Positions 25,698-34,810 of a stretch of 64,000 nucleotides of DNA are shown piece after piece. Numbering within the stretch: the first letter of the stretch is position 1; each line of letters starts with the position of its first letter. The notes beneath the pieces are model-generated. The model was not told the DNA's origin and did not search any database. It was given only the letters and a program-made list of their open reading frames with translations. Origin of the DNA: Micromonospora sp. WMMA1947 (GTDB lineage Bacteria; Actinomycetota; Actinomycetes; Mycobacteriales; Micromonosporaceae); NCBI RefSeq assembly GCF_027497355.1, contig NZ_CP114909.1, positions 1,612,001 through 1,676,000 of the forward strand, written 5' to 3'. Position numbers and translations under genes: made by a program.

Positions 25698-25846
25698 GGA
25701 CCCTCCCCAGTGTCCGGTTGGAACTTCCACCGTCGTCGACGGCGCCACCAGACTAGGGGATGCGCGCAGCCGGGCAGGGGACACCGCGACTGGCACGGGC
25801 ACGGTAGACAGGGAAGGCACAGCCCCTCCGCCCGAGGAGAACACCG
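25698..25846. other. Divergent promoter region
   Basis: The 149 bases separate the start of the WXG-type cassette (minus) from an ABC exporter operon (plus). Promoters for both are expected here. I see no firm -10/-35 pair and no palindrome. Confidence 0.4.
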
Positions 25847-26734
25847 ATGATCCTGGCCCGCGCCGAACAGGTCAGCCGCCGCTACGGCGAGGTGCTGGCG
25901 CTGGACCGGGTCGACCTCACCGTCCGGGCCGGCGAGCTGGTCGGCCTGCTCGGGCCGAACGGCGCCGGCAAGAGCACGCTGATCAACCTGCTGGTCGGGC
26001 TGCGCCGCCCGACCACCGGCCGGGTCGAGCTGTGCGGCGGCGACCCGCGCGACCCGGCGAGCCGGCGGCAGCTCGGTGTCACCCCGCAGGAGACCGGCCT
26101 GCCCGGCACGCTGCGGGTCGGCGAGGTGGTCGACTTCGTCTCCGCGCACTTCCCCGACCCGGTGCCCCGGGGCGAGCTGCTCGACCGGTTCGGCCTCGCC
26201 GACCAGGTACGCCGGCAGACCGGTGGTCTCTCCGGCGGCCAGCGCCGCCGGCTGGCCGTGGCGCTGGCGTTCGTCGGCCGTCCCCGGCTGGTGGTGCTCG
26301 ACGAGCCGACCACCGGCCTCGACGTGGAGGCGCGGCACGCCCTCTGGGACGCGATCCGCGGCTTCCACGCCGACGGCGGCACCGTGCTGCTGAGCAGCCA
26401 TTACCTGGAGGAGGTGGAGGCGCTCGCGCAGCGGGTGGTGGTGATCGGTCACGGGCGGGTGCTGGCCGACGACTCGGTGGCCGCGATCCGCGGGATCGTC
26501 GGCGTACGCCGGGTCAGCCTGGTCGCCGACGACCTGCCGGCGCTGCCGGGCGTGGTCGCCACCGAACGCACCGACGGGCGGGTGCACCTGCTCACCACCG
26601 ACGCCGACCAGCTCGTCCGCGACCTGGTCACCGCCGGGGTGGCCTTCCGCGACCTGGAGGTCCGGCCCACCTCGCTGGAGGAGGCGTTCCTCGCCATCAC
26701 GGCCGAAGACCGGCCCGCGCCCACAGCCGCCTAG
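25847..26734 (+). CDS. ABC transporter ATP-binding protein
   Basis: The 295-residue ATPase has Walker A GPNGAGKST (residues 36-44), the signature LSGGQRRRLAVAL, Walker B LVVLDEPTTGLD and the switch histidine in SSHYLEEVEAL. The C-terminal 70 residues form the small domain typical of drug and lipid exporters of the CcmA/DrrA type. GAGGAG lies 8 bases before the ATG. The membrane partner follows after nine bases. The substrate is unknown. Confidence 0.9.
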   Translation: MILARAEQVSRRYGEVLALDRVDLTVRAGELVGLLGPNGAGKSTLINLLVGLRRPTTGRVELCGGDPRDPASRRQLGVTPQETGLPGTLRVGEVVDFVSAHFPDPVPRGELLDRFGLADQVRRQTGGLSGGQRRRLAVALAFVGRPRLVVLDEPTTGLDVEARHALWDAIRGFHADGGTVLLSSHYLEEVEALAQRVVVIGHGRVLADDSVAAIRGIVGVRRVSLVADDLPALPGVVATERTDGRVHLLTTDADQLVRDLVTAGVAFRDLEVRPTSLEEAFLAITAEDRPAPTAA

Positions 26735-26743
26735 GAGACCGCC

Positions 26744-27481
26744 GTGCCGCTCGCCCTCGTCCACGCCCGCTACCAGCTCCTGGAGGTCATCCGGATCCCG
26801 GTGGCGGTGGTCGGCAGCGCGTTCTTCCCCGCCGCCGCGATGCTCTTCTTCGTGGTGCCGTTCGCCGGCGACGATCCGACCGGCGCCACCTACGCCACCG
26901 CCGCCATGGTGACGTTCGCGGTGATGAGCGCCAACATCTTCCAGTACGGAGTGGGCGTCGCCGAGGACCGCGACCAGCCCTGGAACCCGTACACCCGGAC
27001 CCTGCCGGCCGGACCGGCGCCGCGGCTGGCCGGGCGGATCCTGGCCGGGCTGGTGCTGACGTACGTGTCGATGATCCCGGTGGTGGTGATCGCGGCGGTC
27101 GCCACCGAGGCCCGGGTCGGCGCGGTCCAGTTCCTGCTCGGGCTCGGCGCGGTGGCCGTGATCTCGGTGCCGTTCACGCTGCTCGGCCTGACGATCGGCT
27201 ACTCGCTGCCGAGCAAGGCGGCGATCGTGGTGGCACAGGTGATCTTCTTCCCGCTCGCGTTCGGCGGTGGCCTGCTCTCCGGGCCGGACGACGCGCCCGG
27301 CTTCATCAAGGCCATCGCCCCCTACCTGCCGACCCGGGGCGCCGTGGAACTGCTCTGGGCGGCGGTCACCGACTTCACGCCGGACACCCGGGCGCTGGTG
27401 ATGCTCGTCGTCTGGGTGCTGGTGCTCGCCGCGGCGGCCGGCTGGGCGTACCGGCGGGACGAGGGACGCCGCTTCAGCTGA
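26744..27481 (+). CDS. ABC-2 type transporter permease
   Basis: The 245-residue membrane protein has six hydrophobic segments and an ABC-2 permease layout, with the conserved late motif FPLAFGGGLLSGPDDAPGF before helix 6. GTG start after AGGAG. It pairs with the preceding ATPase to form an exporter, probably for a drug or lipid; nothing nearby fixes the substrate. Confidence 0.88.
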   Translation: MPLALVHARYQLLEVIRIPVAVVGSAFFPAAAMLFFVVPFAGDDPTGATYATAAMVTFAVMSANIFQYGVGVAEDRDQPWNPYTRTLPAGPAPRLAGRILAGLVLTYVSMIPVVVIAAVATEARVGAVQFLLGLGAVAVISVPFTLLGLTIGYSLPSKAAIVVAQVIFFPLAFGGGLLSGPDDAPGFIKAIAPYLPTRGAVELLWAAVTDFTPDTRALVMLVVWVLVLAAAAGWAYRRDEGRRFS

Positions 27482-27575
27482 CCTTTTGTCCGGTTCCGGC
27501 CCGGCGGCCGACCGGGCGGTGCCACGATGCCGACAGGGCGGGCGAGCGGAGCCGCCCCCGGCGAGAGGGGTCACC

Positions 27576-28334
27576 GTGAACGGCGTCGAGCCCGGCACAC
27601 CCTGCTGGACCGACCTGGCCACGCCCGGTCTGGACGACGCACGACGGTTCTACCCCGAGCTGTTCGGCTGGACCGGGGATATCTCCCCCGAGCCGGACGC
27701 GGGCGGCTACACCGTGTTCCGCAAGGGCGGCAAGGCGGTCGCCGGGGCCGGGCCACCCGGTACGCCGGACCAGGTGCCGGTCTGGTCCACGTACGTGGCG
27801 ACCGACGACGCCGACCTGGTCGCGACCCGGGTTGAGGCAGCCGGCGGGCAGGTGGTCGTCTCCCCGTTCGACGTCGCCCGGCAGGGCCGCATGGCGGTGC
27901 TCGCCGACCCGGCCGGCGCGGTGTTCAGCGTCTGGCAGCCGATGGCGATGCGCGGGGCGGAGCTCTACAACGCGCCGGGCGCGATGTGCTGGAACGAGCT
28001 GGTCACCCCCGACCCGGACGGCGCGAAGGAGTTCTACGCGCTGGTCTTCGGGTGGCACCCGGAGGAGCGCCCGGTCGGGCCGGTCGCGTACACCGGGTGG
28101 CGCTGCGGCGCCCGCATCGTCGCGGGCATGTTGCCCCGGGCCGAGCCGCTGCCGGAGGACCTGCCCGCGTACTGGGCGGTCTACTTCGCGGTGGAGGACG
28201 CCGACGCCGCCGCGGCCCGGGCCGCCGAGCTGGGCGGCACCATCCTCGTCCCGCCTCGCGACAACCCGGCCGGCCGCAGCGCCGCCCTGCGAGACCCGTC
28301 CGGCGCCCTCTTCTCCATCTCCACCCTCCGCTGA
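27576..28334 (+). CDS. VOC-family (glyoxalase-like) two-domain protein
   Basis: The 252-residue protein has two tandem VOC domains. The first starts PGTPCWTDLATPGLDDARRFY and the second APGAMCWNELVTPDPDGAKEF. Each has the FYxxLFGW-type segment (FYPELFGW, FYALVFGW) and ends in DPAGAVFSVWQP or DPSGALFSISTL. Family members bind a metal and act on small molecules, including antibiotics; the exact role is open. I chose the GTG at 27576 because GAGAGG precedes it and the domain begins directly after. Confidence 0.85.
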   Translation: MNGVEPGTPCWTDLATPGLDDARRFYPELFGWTGDISPEPDAGGYTVFRKGGKAVAGAGPPGTPDQVPVWSTYVATDDADLVATRVEAAGGQVVVSPFDVARQGRMAVLADPAGAVFSVWQPMAMRGAELYNAPGAMCWNELVTPDPDGAKEFYALVFGWHPEERPVGPVAYTGWRCGARIVAGMLPRAEPLPEDLPAYWAVYFAVEDADAAAARAAELGGTILVPPRDNPAGRSAALRDPSGALFSISTLR

Positions 28335-28382
28335 CCCCACCCCACCCCACCCCACCCTCGCCCCTCCCCGCCCCGCCCCGCC

Positions 28383-28449
28383 GATCTTGCACTTACGGCC
28401 CGCGCGACGTCACATACGCACCTTTCGCCGGGGCCGAATCTGCAAGATC
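28383..28449. repeat. 67-bp palindromic repeat, copy A
   Basis: The element starts GATCTTGCACTTACGGCC and ends GGCCGAATCTGCAAGATC, so its ends are inverted copies with mismatches. The interior carries CACCTTTCGCCGGGGCC, shared with the other copies. Confidence 0.82.
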
Positions 28450-28472
28450 GAGGGGAGAAACGGGAGCCTCGG

Positions 28473-28522
28473 AGATCTTGGTACGGGACGGCCCCCACGA
28501 GGGCCGATTCGTACCAAGATCT
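28473..28522. repeat. 50-bp palindrome related to the 67-bp family
   Basis: AGATCTTGGTACG (28473-28485) and CGTACCAAGATCT (28510-28522) are perfect 13-bp inverted copies, followed inside by CGGCCC and GGGCCG. It shares the GATCTTG ends of the 67-bp elements but lacks their interior. Confidence 0.75.
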
Positions 28523-28605
28523 ATCCGCCCTCCCGCAAGGCGCAACGCCGACCCGGGGATCGAGACGGCGAACGCCGTGGGGTGGGCAGGAACACCCACC
28601 CCGTC

Positions 28606-28672
28606 GATCTTGCGGTTGTGGCCCTCGTGGCGTGACATTCGCACCTTTTGCCGGGGCCGGAAGTGCAAGATC
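28606..28672. repeat. 67-bp palindromic repeat, copy C
   Basis: It starts GATCTTGCGGTTGTGGCC and ends GGCCGGAAGTGCAAGATC. Interior CACCTTTTGCCGGGGCC matches copy A except for one base. The length is the same, 67 bp, as copies A and D. Confidence 0.82.
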
Positions 28673-28699
28673 GACGGTGCGAGAGGGCGAGGGCGGGGG

Positions 28700-29479
28700 T
28701 CAGGTGGGGCGGACGGGGACCACCAAGGGGCCGTGGTCGCCGGGGATCACCCGGATGTGGGCTCGGTAGTGGCGGGCCAGCAGCTCCTCGGTGAGCACGT
28801 CCTCGGGCGGGCCGGCGGCTGCCACCCGGCCGTCGGCGAGCAGGACCAGGCGGTCGGCGTACTCGCCGGCGATGGAGAGGTCGTGCATGGTGGCGAGCAC
28901 GGTCAGGCCGTGCGCGCGGCGGAGCTGGTCGACGAGTTCCAGCACCTCCTGCTGGTGCCCGATGTCGAGCGCGCTCGTCGGCTCGTCCAGCAGCAGCAGG
29001 GTGGCGCCCTGGGCCAGCGCGCGGGCCAGGAAGACGCGCTGCCGTTCGCCGCCGGAGAGCGTGGCCAGCTCCCGGTGCGCGAACGGGCCGAGGTCGAGCC
29101 GGTCCAGCACCTCGTGCACGGCGGCCAGGTCGGCGGCCGACTCGCGGCCCAGCGCCGGGATGTACGGGGTGCGCCCGAGCAGCGCGTAGTCGAAGACCGA
29201 CATGCCGGCCGGCACCACCGGGGACTGGGCCACGGTGGCCACCACCCGGGCTCGTTCGCGGCGCCGGAGCGCGGCGATCGGCGTACCGAAGAGTGCGACC
29301 TCGCCCGGGCCGGTCAGCAGGCCGCCGACGGCGCGCAACAGGGTCGACTTGCCGGCGCCGTTGGGGCCGATCACGGTGACCCACTCGCCCGCGGCGACGG
29401 TCAGGTCGACGCCGGTCAGGATCGGGTTGCCGCCGAGGTCGACCCGCAGGTCGTGGACGCGCACGGCGGGGGCGTTCAC
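28700..29479 (-). CDS. btuD: Corrinoid (cobalamin) ABC transporter ATPase
   Basis: The 259-residue ATPase belongs to the iron-siderophore/B12 importer group. It has Walker A GPNGAGKST (residues 38-46), the signature TLSGGERQRV, Walker B LLLLDEPTSALD and the H-loop ATMHDLSIAGEY. It is the third gene of an operon with a permease (4-base overlap) and a binding lipoprotein. The cobalamin riboswitch upstream points to B12 or another corrinoid as cargo; sequence alone would not separate this from heme or siderophore uptake. Confidence 0.9.
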   Translation of the reverse strand: MNAPAVRVHDLRVDLGGNPILTGVDLTVAAGEWVTVIGPNGAGKSTLLRAVGGLLTGPGEVALFGTPIAALRRRERARVVATVAQSPVVPAGMSVFDYALLGRTPYIPALGRESAADLAAVHEVLDRLDLGPFAHRELATLSGGERQRVFLARALAQGATLLLLDEPTSALDIGHQQEVLELVDQLRRAHGLTVLATMHDLSIAGEYADRLVLLADGRVAAAGPPEDVLTEELLARHYRAHIRVIPGDHGPLVVPVRPT

Positions 29480-30645
29480 ATCGCCACCCGGCGGGCGGTA
29501 CGCAGGACGAGGACGAAGAACGGGCCGCCGAGCAGCGCGGTGACCACGCCGATCGGGATCTCGGCGGGGGCGGCGGCGGTACGGGCGACCACGTCGGTGA
29601 GCGCGAGGAACGCGCCGCCGAACAGCATCGACAGCGGCAGGATGATCCGGTGGCTGGAGCCGAAGAGCAGCCGCATGGTGTGCGGCACGATGATGCCGAC
29701 GAAGCCGATCAGCCCGGACGCGGAGACGGCGGCGGCGGTACCGAGCGACGCGGCGGCGATCAGCAGGTAGCGGGAACGCTGCGGGTGCAGGCCGAGACCG
29801 GTGGCCTCGTCGTCGCCGACGGAGAGCACGTCCAGCTCACGCCGGTGCAGCAGCACCACCACGGCGGTGAGCACGAAGTACGGCAGGACCAGCCACACGT
29901 CGTGCCATCCGGCGGTGGCCAGCCGCCCGAGCAGCCAGGAGTAGACCTGCTGGATGTTGTCGGAGTGCTGTTGCAGCAGGTACGTCTGCCCGGCGCCGAA
30001 GAACGCCGAGACCGCCACCCCGGCCAGGATCAGCGTGGCCGGTGACCGGTCCCGCCCGCCGGCCGCGCCGAGCAGGTACGTCAGCACGACCGCGCCGAGC
30101 GAGCCGACGAACGCGGCGAGCGGGATGGTGATCGGCAGCCCGGTCAGCGCCCCGCCGGCTCCGGCGCCGAGCACGATCGCCGTGGTGACGGCGAAGCCGG
30201 CGCCGGCCGCCACGCCGAGCAGGTACGGGTCGGCCAGCGGGTTGCGGAAGACGCCCTGGTAGCAGCCGCCGGCCAGGGCGAGGAGCGCGCCGACGAGCAG
30301 CCCGAGCACGACCCGGGGCAGCCGCAGCTCGGTGATGATGGCGACTTCCCGCTCGGTGAGCCCGCTGTCGAGGTGCACCCCGGGTAGCAGGTTGAGCAGT
30401 TCGGCCGCGACGCTGCCGGGCGGCAGGCTGACCGGGCCGAGCGAGACGCCGGCCACCAGCGCGACGAGCACCGCCACGACTCCGGCGAGCAGCCAACGCT
30501 TGCGCAGCCCGGCGGGCCGGATCGGGGCGCCGCCCGCGCCGGGCGCCCCGCGCCGCCCGGGACGGGACAGCGGCCGGATGCCCGGCCGGGACGCCCGAGG
30601 CGTTCCGGCCGGGTTCGGGGCGGAGTCCGCCTGTCGAAGGGCCAC
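29476..30645 (-). CDS. btuC: Corrinoid ABC transporter permease
   Basis: The 389-residue FecCD/BtuC-type permease has about ten membrane segments after a Pro/Arg-rich N-terminus of about 40 residues. Family motifs include RLPRVVLGLLVGALLALAGG, YQGVFRNPLADPYLLGV and SASGLIGFVGIIVPHTMRL. The GTG at 30645 starts three bases after the btuF stop; longer frames read through btuF. It works with BtuF and BtuD under the upstream riboswitch. Confidence 0.92.
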   Translation of the reverse strand: MALRQADSAPNPAGTPRASRPGIRPLSRPGRRGAPGAGGAPIRPAGLRKRWLLAGVVAVLVALVAGVSLGPVSLPPGSVAAELLNLLPGVHLDSGLTEREVAIITELRLPRVVLGLLVGALLALAGGCYQGVFRNPLADPYLLGVAAGAGFAVTTAIVLGAGAGGALTGLPITIPLAAFVGSLGAVVLTYLLGAAGGRDRSPATLILAGVAVSAFFGAGQTYLLQQHSDNIQQVYSWLLGRLATAGWHDVWLVLPYFVLTAVVVLLHRRELDVLSVGDDEATGLGLHPQRSRYLLIAAASLGTAAAVSASGLIGFVGIIVPHTMRLLFGSSHRIILPLSMLFGGAFLALTDVVARTAAAPAEIPIGVVTALLGGPFFVLVLRTARRVAM

Positions 30646-30647
30646 GG

Positions 30648-31580
30648 TCAGGCCGGGACCTTGGCGGTGGCGTCGACGATGACCTTCAGCAGGTCGACCA
30701 CGCGTGGGCCCCAGCGCGAGGCGATGTCGTCGTCCAGTTCCACGATCTGGTTGTTCTTCACGGCGTTGATGCCGGCCCATCCGCTGCGCGCCTTCACCGT
30801 GTCGGCGCTCTGCTTGCAGCACTTGGTGTCGGAGAGAAAGACGAAGTCGGGGTTCGCCTTGACGATGACCTCCTGGGAGAGCTGCGGGTAGCCGCCGTTC
30901 TTCCCGTCGGCGTCGGACGGGTCGGCGATGTTCTCCAGCCCGGCGAGCGCGTAGATGGTGCCGATGAACGTCTTGCTGGTCGCGGTGTACAGCTCCGGGC
31001 CCAGCTCGTGGAAGTAGGTCAGCTTCTCGGTGCGCTTGGGCAGGTCCTTGGTCAACGCGGTGATGTCGTCCTTCATCTTCTGCACCACGGCGTCGGCCTC
31101 GGACCGGTGGCCGGTGAGCGTGCCCAGGTCGGTGAGCTGCCGGTACGTGTCGTCGAGCGTGGCCGCGGCGGGGATCTGCAGGACCGGGATCTTCAGCGCG
31201 ACGAGCTGATCGGCGATCTTGTTGAGGTTGTCCGAGATCACCACGAGGTCGGGGTTGCGAGAGGCGACGGCCTCGGCGTTCGGCTGGTAGCCGGAAAGAT
31301 CGGTGCGGGGCGCCTCGGCCGGGTAGTTCGACTGGTCGTCGACGGCGGTGACCTGCTTGCCGGCGCCGATGGCGAAGAGCATCTCGGTGGAGGTCGGCGA
31401 GAGCGAGACGATCTTCTCGGGCCGCTTCTCCAGCGTCAGCTTGCCGACGGTGGCCGGGAACGCGCCGCCGGAGGCACCGGCGGCGGGGGTGTCGGTCGAG
31501 GTCTTCTCGGCGCAGCCGCCGAGGAGCAGCACGCCGGCCGCGAGTGCGGTGGCGAAGAGCCGGGGGGTACGTCTGGACAT
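30648..31580 (-). CDS. btuF: Corrinoid-binding lipoprotein
   Basis: The 310-residue protein is the substrate-binding part of the importer. It has a lipoprotein signal with Cys23 (LLLGGCAEK) and the BtuF/FepB-type fold. Motifs are KIVSLSPTSTEMLFAIGAG near the N-terminus, DLVVISDNLNKIADQL in the middle and PDFVFLSDTKCCKQSADTV later. AGGAGG lies 6 bases before the ATG at 31580; a longer frame to 31889 runs through the riboswitch and is not used. It is the first gene of btuFCD. Confidence 0.92.
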   Translation of the reverse strand: MSRRTPRLFATALAAGVLLLGGCAEKTSTDTPAAGASGGAFPATVGKLTLEKRPEKIVSLSPTSTEMLFAIGAGKQVTAVDDQSNYPAEAPRTDLSGYQPNAEAVASRNPDLVVISDNLNKIADQLVALKIPVLQIPAAATLDDTYRQLTDLGTLTGHRSEADAVVQKMKDDITALTKDLPKRTEKLTYFHELGPELYTATSKTFIGTIYALAGLENIADPSDADGKNGGYPQLSQEVIVKANPDFVFLSDTKCCKQSADTVKARSGWAGINAVKNNQIVELDDDIASRWGPRVVDLLKVIVDATAKVPA

Positions 31581-31668
31581 GAAGCCTCCTGTCGGTCGAG
31601 GAGTGTGGTGCTTCGCCGACAGGAGAAAAGGCCCGCCCGCGAGGCGCCCTTCCTCGAGAGCGCGTGTC

Positions 31669-31815
31669 GCGACCGGGCCGCAGGCGACCTGGCTCGTCCC
31701 ACGTCCGTCGGCGCCGGCGGAAGGCCGACGCCGCGCGTACGGGGCATCACAGTTGCGGGACAGCGCCGGTTTCGCACCGGCTTCGCTGTGGCACGGTCGG
31801 TGCCACGGTAGCGCA
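31669..31815 (-). ncRNA. Cobalamin riboswitch (btuFCD leader)
   Basis: On the minus strand the leader holds the B12-element core AAGCCGGTGCGAAACCGGCG, followed by the conserved GTCCCGCAACTGTGA. The second box, GAGCCAGGTCGCCTGC, lies about 75 bases further down (31695-31680). Together these are the diagnostic parts of adenosylcobalamin riboswitches. About 90 bases then lead to the btuF ATG; they include a GC-rich hairpin with TTTTCT near 31621-31650 that could be the expression platform. Exact ends of the aptamer are approximate. Confidence 0.92.
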
Positions 31816-31848
31816 CGACCAGCGGAGATCGTCCGGACGGTGGGGGTG

Positions 31849-31887
31849 GGTGGGAACCCCGGCGGGGGTGGAACCGGGGTTCCCACC
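31849..31887 (-). terminator. Strong hairpin after the M14 peptidase gene
   Basis: GGTGGGAACCCCGG (31849-31862) and CCGGGGTTCCCACC (31874-31887) form a perfect 14-bp stem with an 11-base loop. It begins 12 bases after the peptidase stop codon and separates that gene from the riboswitch. Confidence 0.85.
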
Positions 31888-31898
31888 ACGTGGTGAGG

Positions 31899-33221
31899 TC
31901 AGCAGTACTGGCTCTGCTTGCCGATCGCCCGGTACGGGCAGTCGGCGTACTCGGACAGGATCAGCACGGCCTCCCGGTTGCGTGAGGTCTGCGCCGGGAT
32001 CACCTCGTCCGGCGGGTAGAAGCCGCCACCGGAGGCCGAGCCGGGGTACATCTCGAAGGTGTACGCCCAGATCTTGTGGGTGCCCCACATCCAGTCGATG
32101 CTGGTGCCGTCGGCGATGTAGAGGTCACTCGACTGTTCCGGGGTGTAGTTGTTCGTCGCCGCCATCTGCCGTCCGATGGTGGCGAAGGTGTTGTACTGGT
32201 CGGTGTTCATCCCGGTCGCGGTGTTGTTGTACGTGTACCCGTACGGCCAGAGCACCAGCTGCGAGTACGTGTGGAAGTCGATGTTCGCCTTGATCTGCTG
32301 CACCCCGCCGACGACGCGGCTGTTGACGAAGTTGCGCAGCGCCGCGGTCTCCGGGGCGGAGAAGGCGGACGGGCCCCGGTAGGTGTCCGACGACTTGGTG
32401 CCGGACGAGCCGCCGCAGCAGCCCCACTGGTAGCTCCAGTTGCGGTTCAGGTCGGTGCCGATGGCTGTGGAACCGCTGTTGGGCTGCCGGTTCTTGCGCC
32501 AGGAGCGGTACGAGCCGGTGGCGATGTCGTACTCGCTGCCGTCCGGGTTGACGGTGGGGACGATCCAGATCTCCCGGGTGTTGACGATGCTTGTGATCCG
32601 GGAGTCGCTGCCGTAGTTGTCGGTGAAGAGGTTGAGCAGGTAGATCGCCATCTCGACGGTCAGGTGCTCCCGGGCGTGCTGCTGCGCGTTGAACAGGATC
32701 TCCGGCTCGGCCTCGTCGGTGGCGACGTTGTCGGAGATCTTCACCGCCATCAGGTCCCGGCCCTGGTACGACGTGCCGATGCTCAGTTTCCGGGCGATGG
32801 TCGGGTGGTCGGCGACCACCTTGTTCACCACGGCGGTCAGCTCGGCGTAGTCGTGGTAGTTCGAGTCGGCGGGCGGGAACGCGTTGGCGGTCATGCCCCC
32901 GTCGGCGTGGTTGTGCTCCGGCACGACGTCCTTCTCGAGCCGGAATCCGAGCCGGGTGATCGCGTTGGCCTCGGCCTTTGTCGCCGTGACGTGCAGCACA
33001 CCGTGCTCGGAGTAGTCGATCGCCGCGCCGGTGGAGGCGACGGCGGTGCGGTCGGCCGCCGTACGCGGTCCGAGCACCCGGTAGGCGACGGTGGACGGCT
33101 CGCCGGAGCCTTCCGGTGCGGGTCGCGCGACCGCCGGCGCGGCGGCCGCGGCGGCGATGGTGAGGCCGACGGCGGCGGCGAGCGCCAGCCGGCGGCGGAG
33201 CGGAGAGGTGCGGAAGGCCAT
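31899..33221 (-). CDS. Secreted zinc carboxypeptidase (M14 family)
   Basis: The 440-residue protein has a signal peptide (about residues 1-33, ending APAVA), a propeptide-like region and an M14 catalytic domain from about residue 120. Zinc ligands are His182 and Glu185 (QQHAREH) and His317 (NIDFHTYS); the catalytic glutamate is Glu390 (YTFEMYPGS). The substrate-binding DLNRNW segment is near residues 257-262. The ATG at 33221 follows AGGAGG. It would cut C-terminal residues of extracellular peptides. A divergent C39-like peptidase gene shares its upstream region. Confidence 0.93.
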   Translation of the reverse strand: MAFRTSPLRRRLALAAAVGLTIAAAAAAPAVARPAPEGSGEPSTVAYRVLGPRTAADRTAVASTGAAIDYSEHGVLHVTATKAEANAITRLGFRLEKDVVPEHNHADGGMTANAFPPADSNYHDYAELTAVVNKVVADHPTIARKLSIGTSYQGRDLMAVKISDNVATDEAEPEILFNAQQHAREHLTVEMAIYLLNLFTDNYGSDSRITSIVNTREIWIVPTVNPDGSEYDIATGSYRSWRKNRQPNSGSTAIGTDLNRNWSYQWGCCGGSSGTKSSDTYRGPSAFSAPETAALRNFVNSRVVGGVQQIKANIDFHTYSQLVLWPYGYTYNNTATGMNTDQYNTFATIGRQMAATNNYTPEQSSDLYIADGTSIDWMWGTHKIWAYTFEMYPGSASGGGFYPPDEVIPAQTSRNREAVLILSEYADCPYRAIGKQSQYC

Positions 33222-33428
33222 GGACAACCTCCTGGGGGTACGGGAGAGCTCCCGTTGTCCGCACACTCCACCAGGAGACACATGGTCATATCAATATCTG
33301 TCTTTCTCTTTAGCCATCCCGACCTGATCGTCACTTCGGCAATGATTTTCTTGGCTCGAACATCTGGCGAAACTTCCCGCCAAGCGCGACAGTGAACGGC
33401 AACGATGCCGTCTCCCTGTGGAGCTGCC
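33222..33428. promoter_or_regulatory. Divergent promoter region of two secreted peptidases
   Basis: This 207-bp gap is noticeably AT-richer than its surroundings (for example TCATATCAATATCTG near 33287). It must hold promoters for both peptidase genes. I see short inverted words such as GGCG/CGCC near 33365-33380 but no firm operator. Confidence 0.45.
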
Positions 33429-34769
33429 ATGTTCGGAAGACCTATGCGCGCGGCCGCCCTCGCCGGCCTCACCGCGCTCACCCTCCTCGGCACCAGCGCA
33501 CCGGTCCAGGCACAAGCCCCGCGACCGGGCGTCACGCACGACGAACAGATCACCTTCCAGGAGTTCTCCCGCTTCCCCGACTGGCGTACCGGCACCCACC
33601 AGGGCACCCGCGCCGTACCGGGCCGCCACCCGGCGCTGACCATCGACCGGCCGGCGGGCACCACCGAGTTCACCGACGAACACACCGGCACGACACGCAC
33701 CTGGGAGTACGCCACCTGGACCTCGCCGGAGCGGCGGATCGGCTTCGACGCCACCGAGATGGTCGCGTCGTGGAACGCCGCCACCCCGGCCGGCACCTGG
33801 ATCCAGGTCGAGCTGCACGGCACGTACAACACCGGGGCGCAGACCCCGTGGTACGTCATGGGCCGCTGGGCCTCCGGCGACCAGGACATCAAGCGGTCCA
33901 CGCTGGACGGCCAGGGCGACCCGTGGTCGAGCATCTGGACCGACACGTTCTCGATCGACGACGCCGACGCCGGGGTGCTGCTGCGCTCGTACCAGTTGCG
34001 GCTGACGCTCTACCGCGCGCCCGGCCAGGCCGCCGCGCCGCAGGTCCGGATGCTCGGCGCGATGGCGTCGAACGTGCCGGACCGGTTCACCGTCACGCCG
34101 AGCCGCGGCGGCATCGCCTGGGGCACCGAGCTGGCCGTGCCGCGCTACTCGCAGAACGTCCACATCGGCGAGTACCCCGAGTACGACGGCGGCGGCGAGG
34201 CGTGGTGCTCACCCACCTCGACGGAGATGGTGGTCGAGTACTGGGGCCGCAAGCCCTCGGCCGAGGACACCTCCTGGGTCGACCCCTCCTACCCCGACCC
34301 GACCGTCGACCACGCCGCCCGGATGACCTACGACTACGAGTACGAAGGCGCCGGCAACTGGCCGTTCAACACCGCGTACGCGGCGAGCTTCCCCGGCCTG
34401 GAGGCGCGGGTCACGCGGCTGCACTCGCTGGACGAGGCGGAGCGGTTCATCAAGGCGGGCATCCCGGTGGTGACCTCGCAGTCGTTCCTGGCCAGCGAGC
34501 TGGACGGCGCCAACTACGGCACCTCCGGGCACCTGTTCGTGATCGTCGGCTTCACGGCCGAGGGCGACGTGATCGTCAACGACCCGGCGTCCTCGTCCAA
34601 CGACGCGGTCCGCAACGTCTACAAGCGGGAGCAGTTCGAGCAGATCTGGCTGCGCACCAAGCGCTACCGGGCCAACGGCACGGTGGCCTCCGGCTCCGGC
34701 GGCATCGCCTACCTGATCAAGCCGGCCGACCGGCCGTGGCCGGTCGTTCCCGGCTCGACCAACTGGTGA
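33429..34769 (+). CDS. Secreted C39-like cysteine peptidase
   Basis: The 446-residue protein has a signal peptide (about residues 1-29), an N-terminal beta-rich domain of about 200 residues and a C-terminal peptidase C39-like domain. Candidate catalytic residues are Cys260 (EAWCSPTSTEMV), His368 (GTSGHLFVIVGF) and Asp385 (VNDPASSS). The ATG at 33429 follows GGAG by 6 bases; 33405 is an alternative. No ABC transporter is attached, so this is a free secreted enzyme and not a bacteriocin processor. The substrate is unknown. Confidence 0.88.
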   Translation: MFGRPMRAAALAGLTALTLLGTSAPVQAQAPRPGVTHDEQITFQEFSRFPDWRTGTHQGTRAVPGRHPALTIDRPAGTTEFTDEHTGTTRTWEYATWTSPERRIGFDATEMVASWNAATPAGTWIQVELHGTYNTGAQTPWYVMGRWASGDQDIKRSTLDGQGDPWSSIWTDTFSIDDADAGVLLRSYQLRLTLYRAPGQAAAPQVRMLGAMASNVPDRFTVTPSRGGIAWGTELAVPRYSQNVHIGEYPEYDGGGEAWCSPTSTEMVVEYWGRKPSAEDTSWVDPSYPDPTVDHAARMTYDYEYEGAGNWPFNTAYAASFPGLEARVTRLHSLDEAERFIKAGIPVVTSQSFLASELDGANYGTSGHLFVIVGFTAEGDVIVNDPASSSNDAVRNVYKREQFEQIWLRTKRYRANGTVASGSGGIAYLIKPADRPWPVVPGSTNW

Positions 34770-34810
34770 ACGGCCCCGTCAACCGGTGAACGGCTCGACC
34801 GGCCGATGAA

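Larger units (their letters stand above)
28335..28699. other. 365-bp intergenic region packed with palindromic repeats
   Basis: This gap lies between two convergent genes (VOC protein and btuD) and holds no gene. It contains two 67-bp palindromic elements (28383-28449, 28606-28672), a related 50-bp palindrome (28473-28522) and a hairpin GGGGTGGG/CCCACCCC (28579-28602). A short CCACCCCACC-type run follows the VOC stop. Confidence 0.8.

Noticed and set aside
28700..31580. Heme uptake (hmuTUV) naming for the importer
   Set aside because: The protein families are similar, but the cobalamin riboswitch directly upstream makes corrinoid transport the better call.
33429..34769. Bacteriocin-processing C39 peptidase
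   Set aside because: There is no attached ABC transporter and no double-glycine leader peptide nearby; the protein has its own signal peptide.
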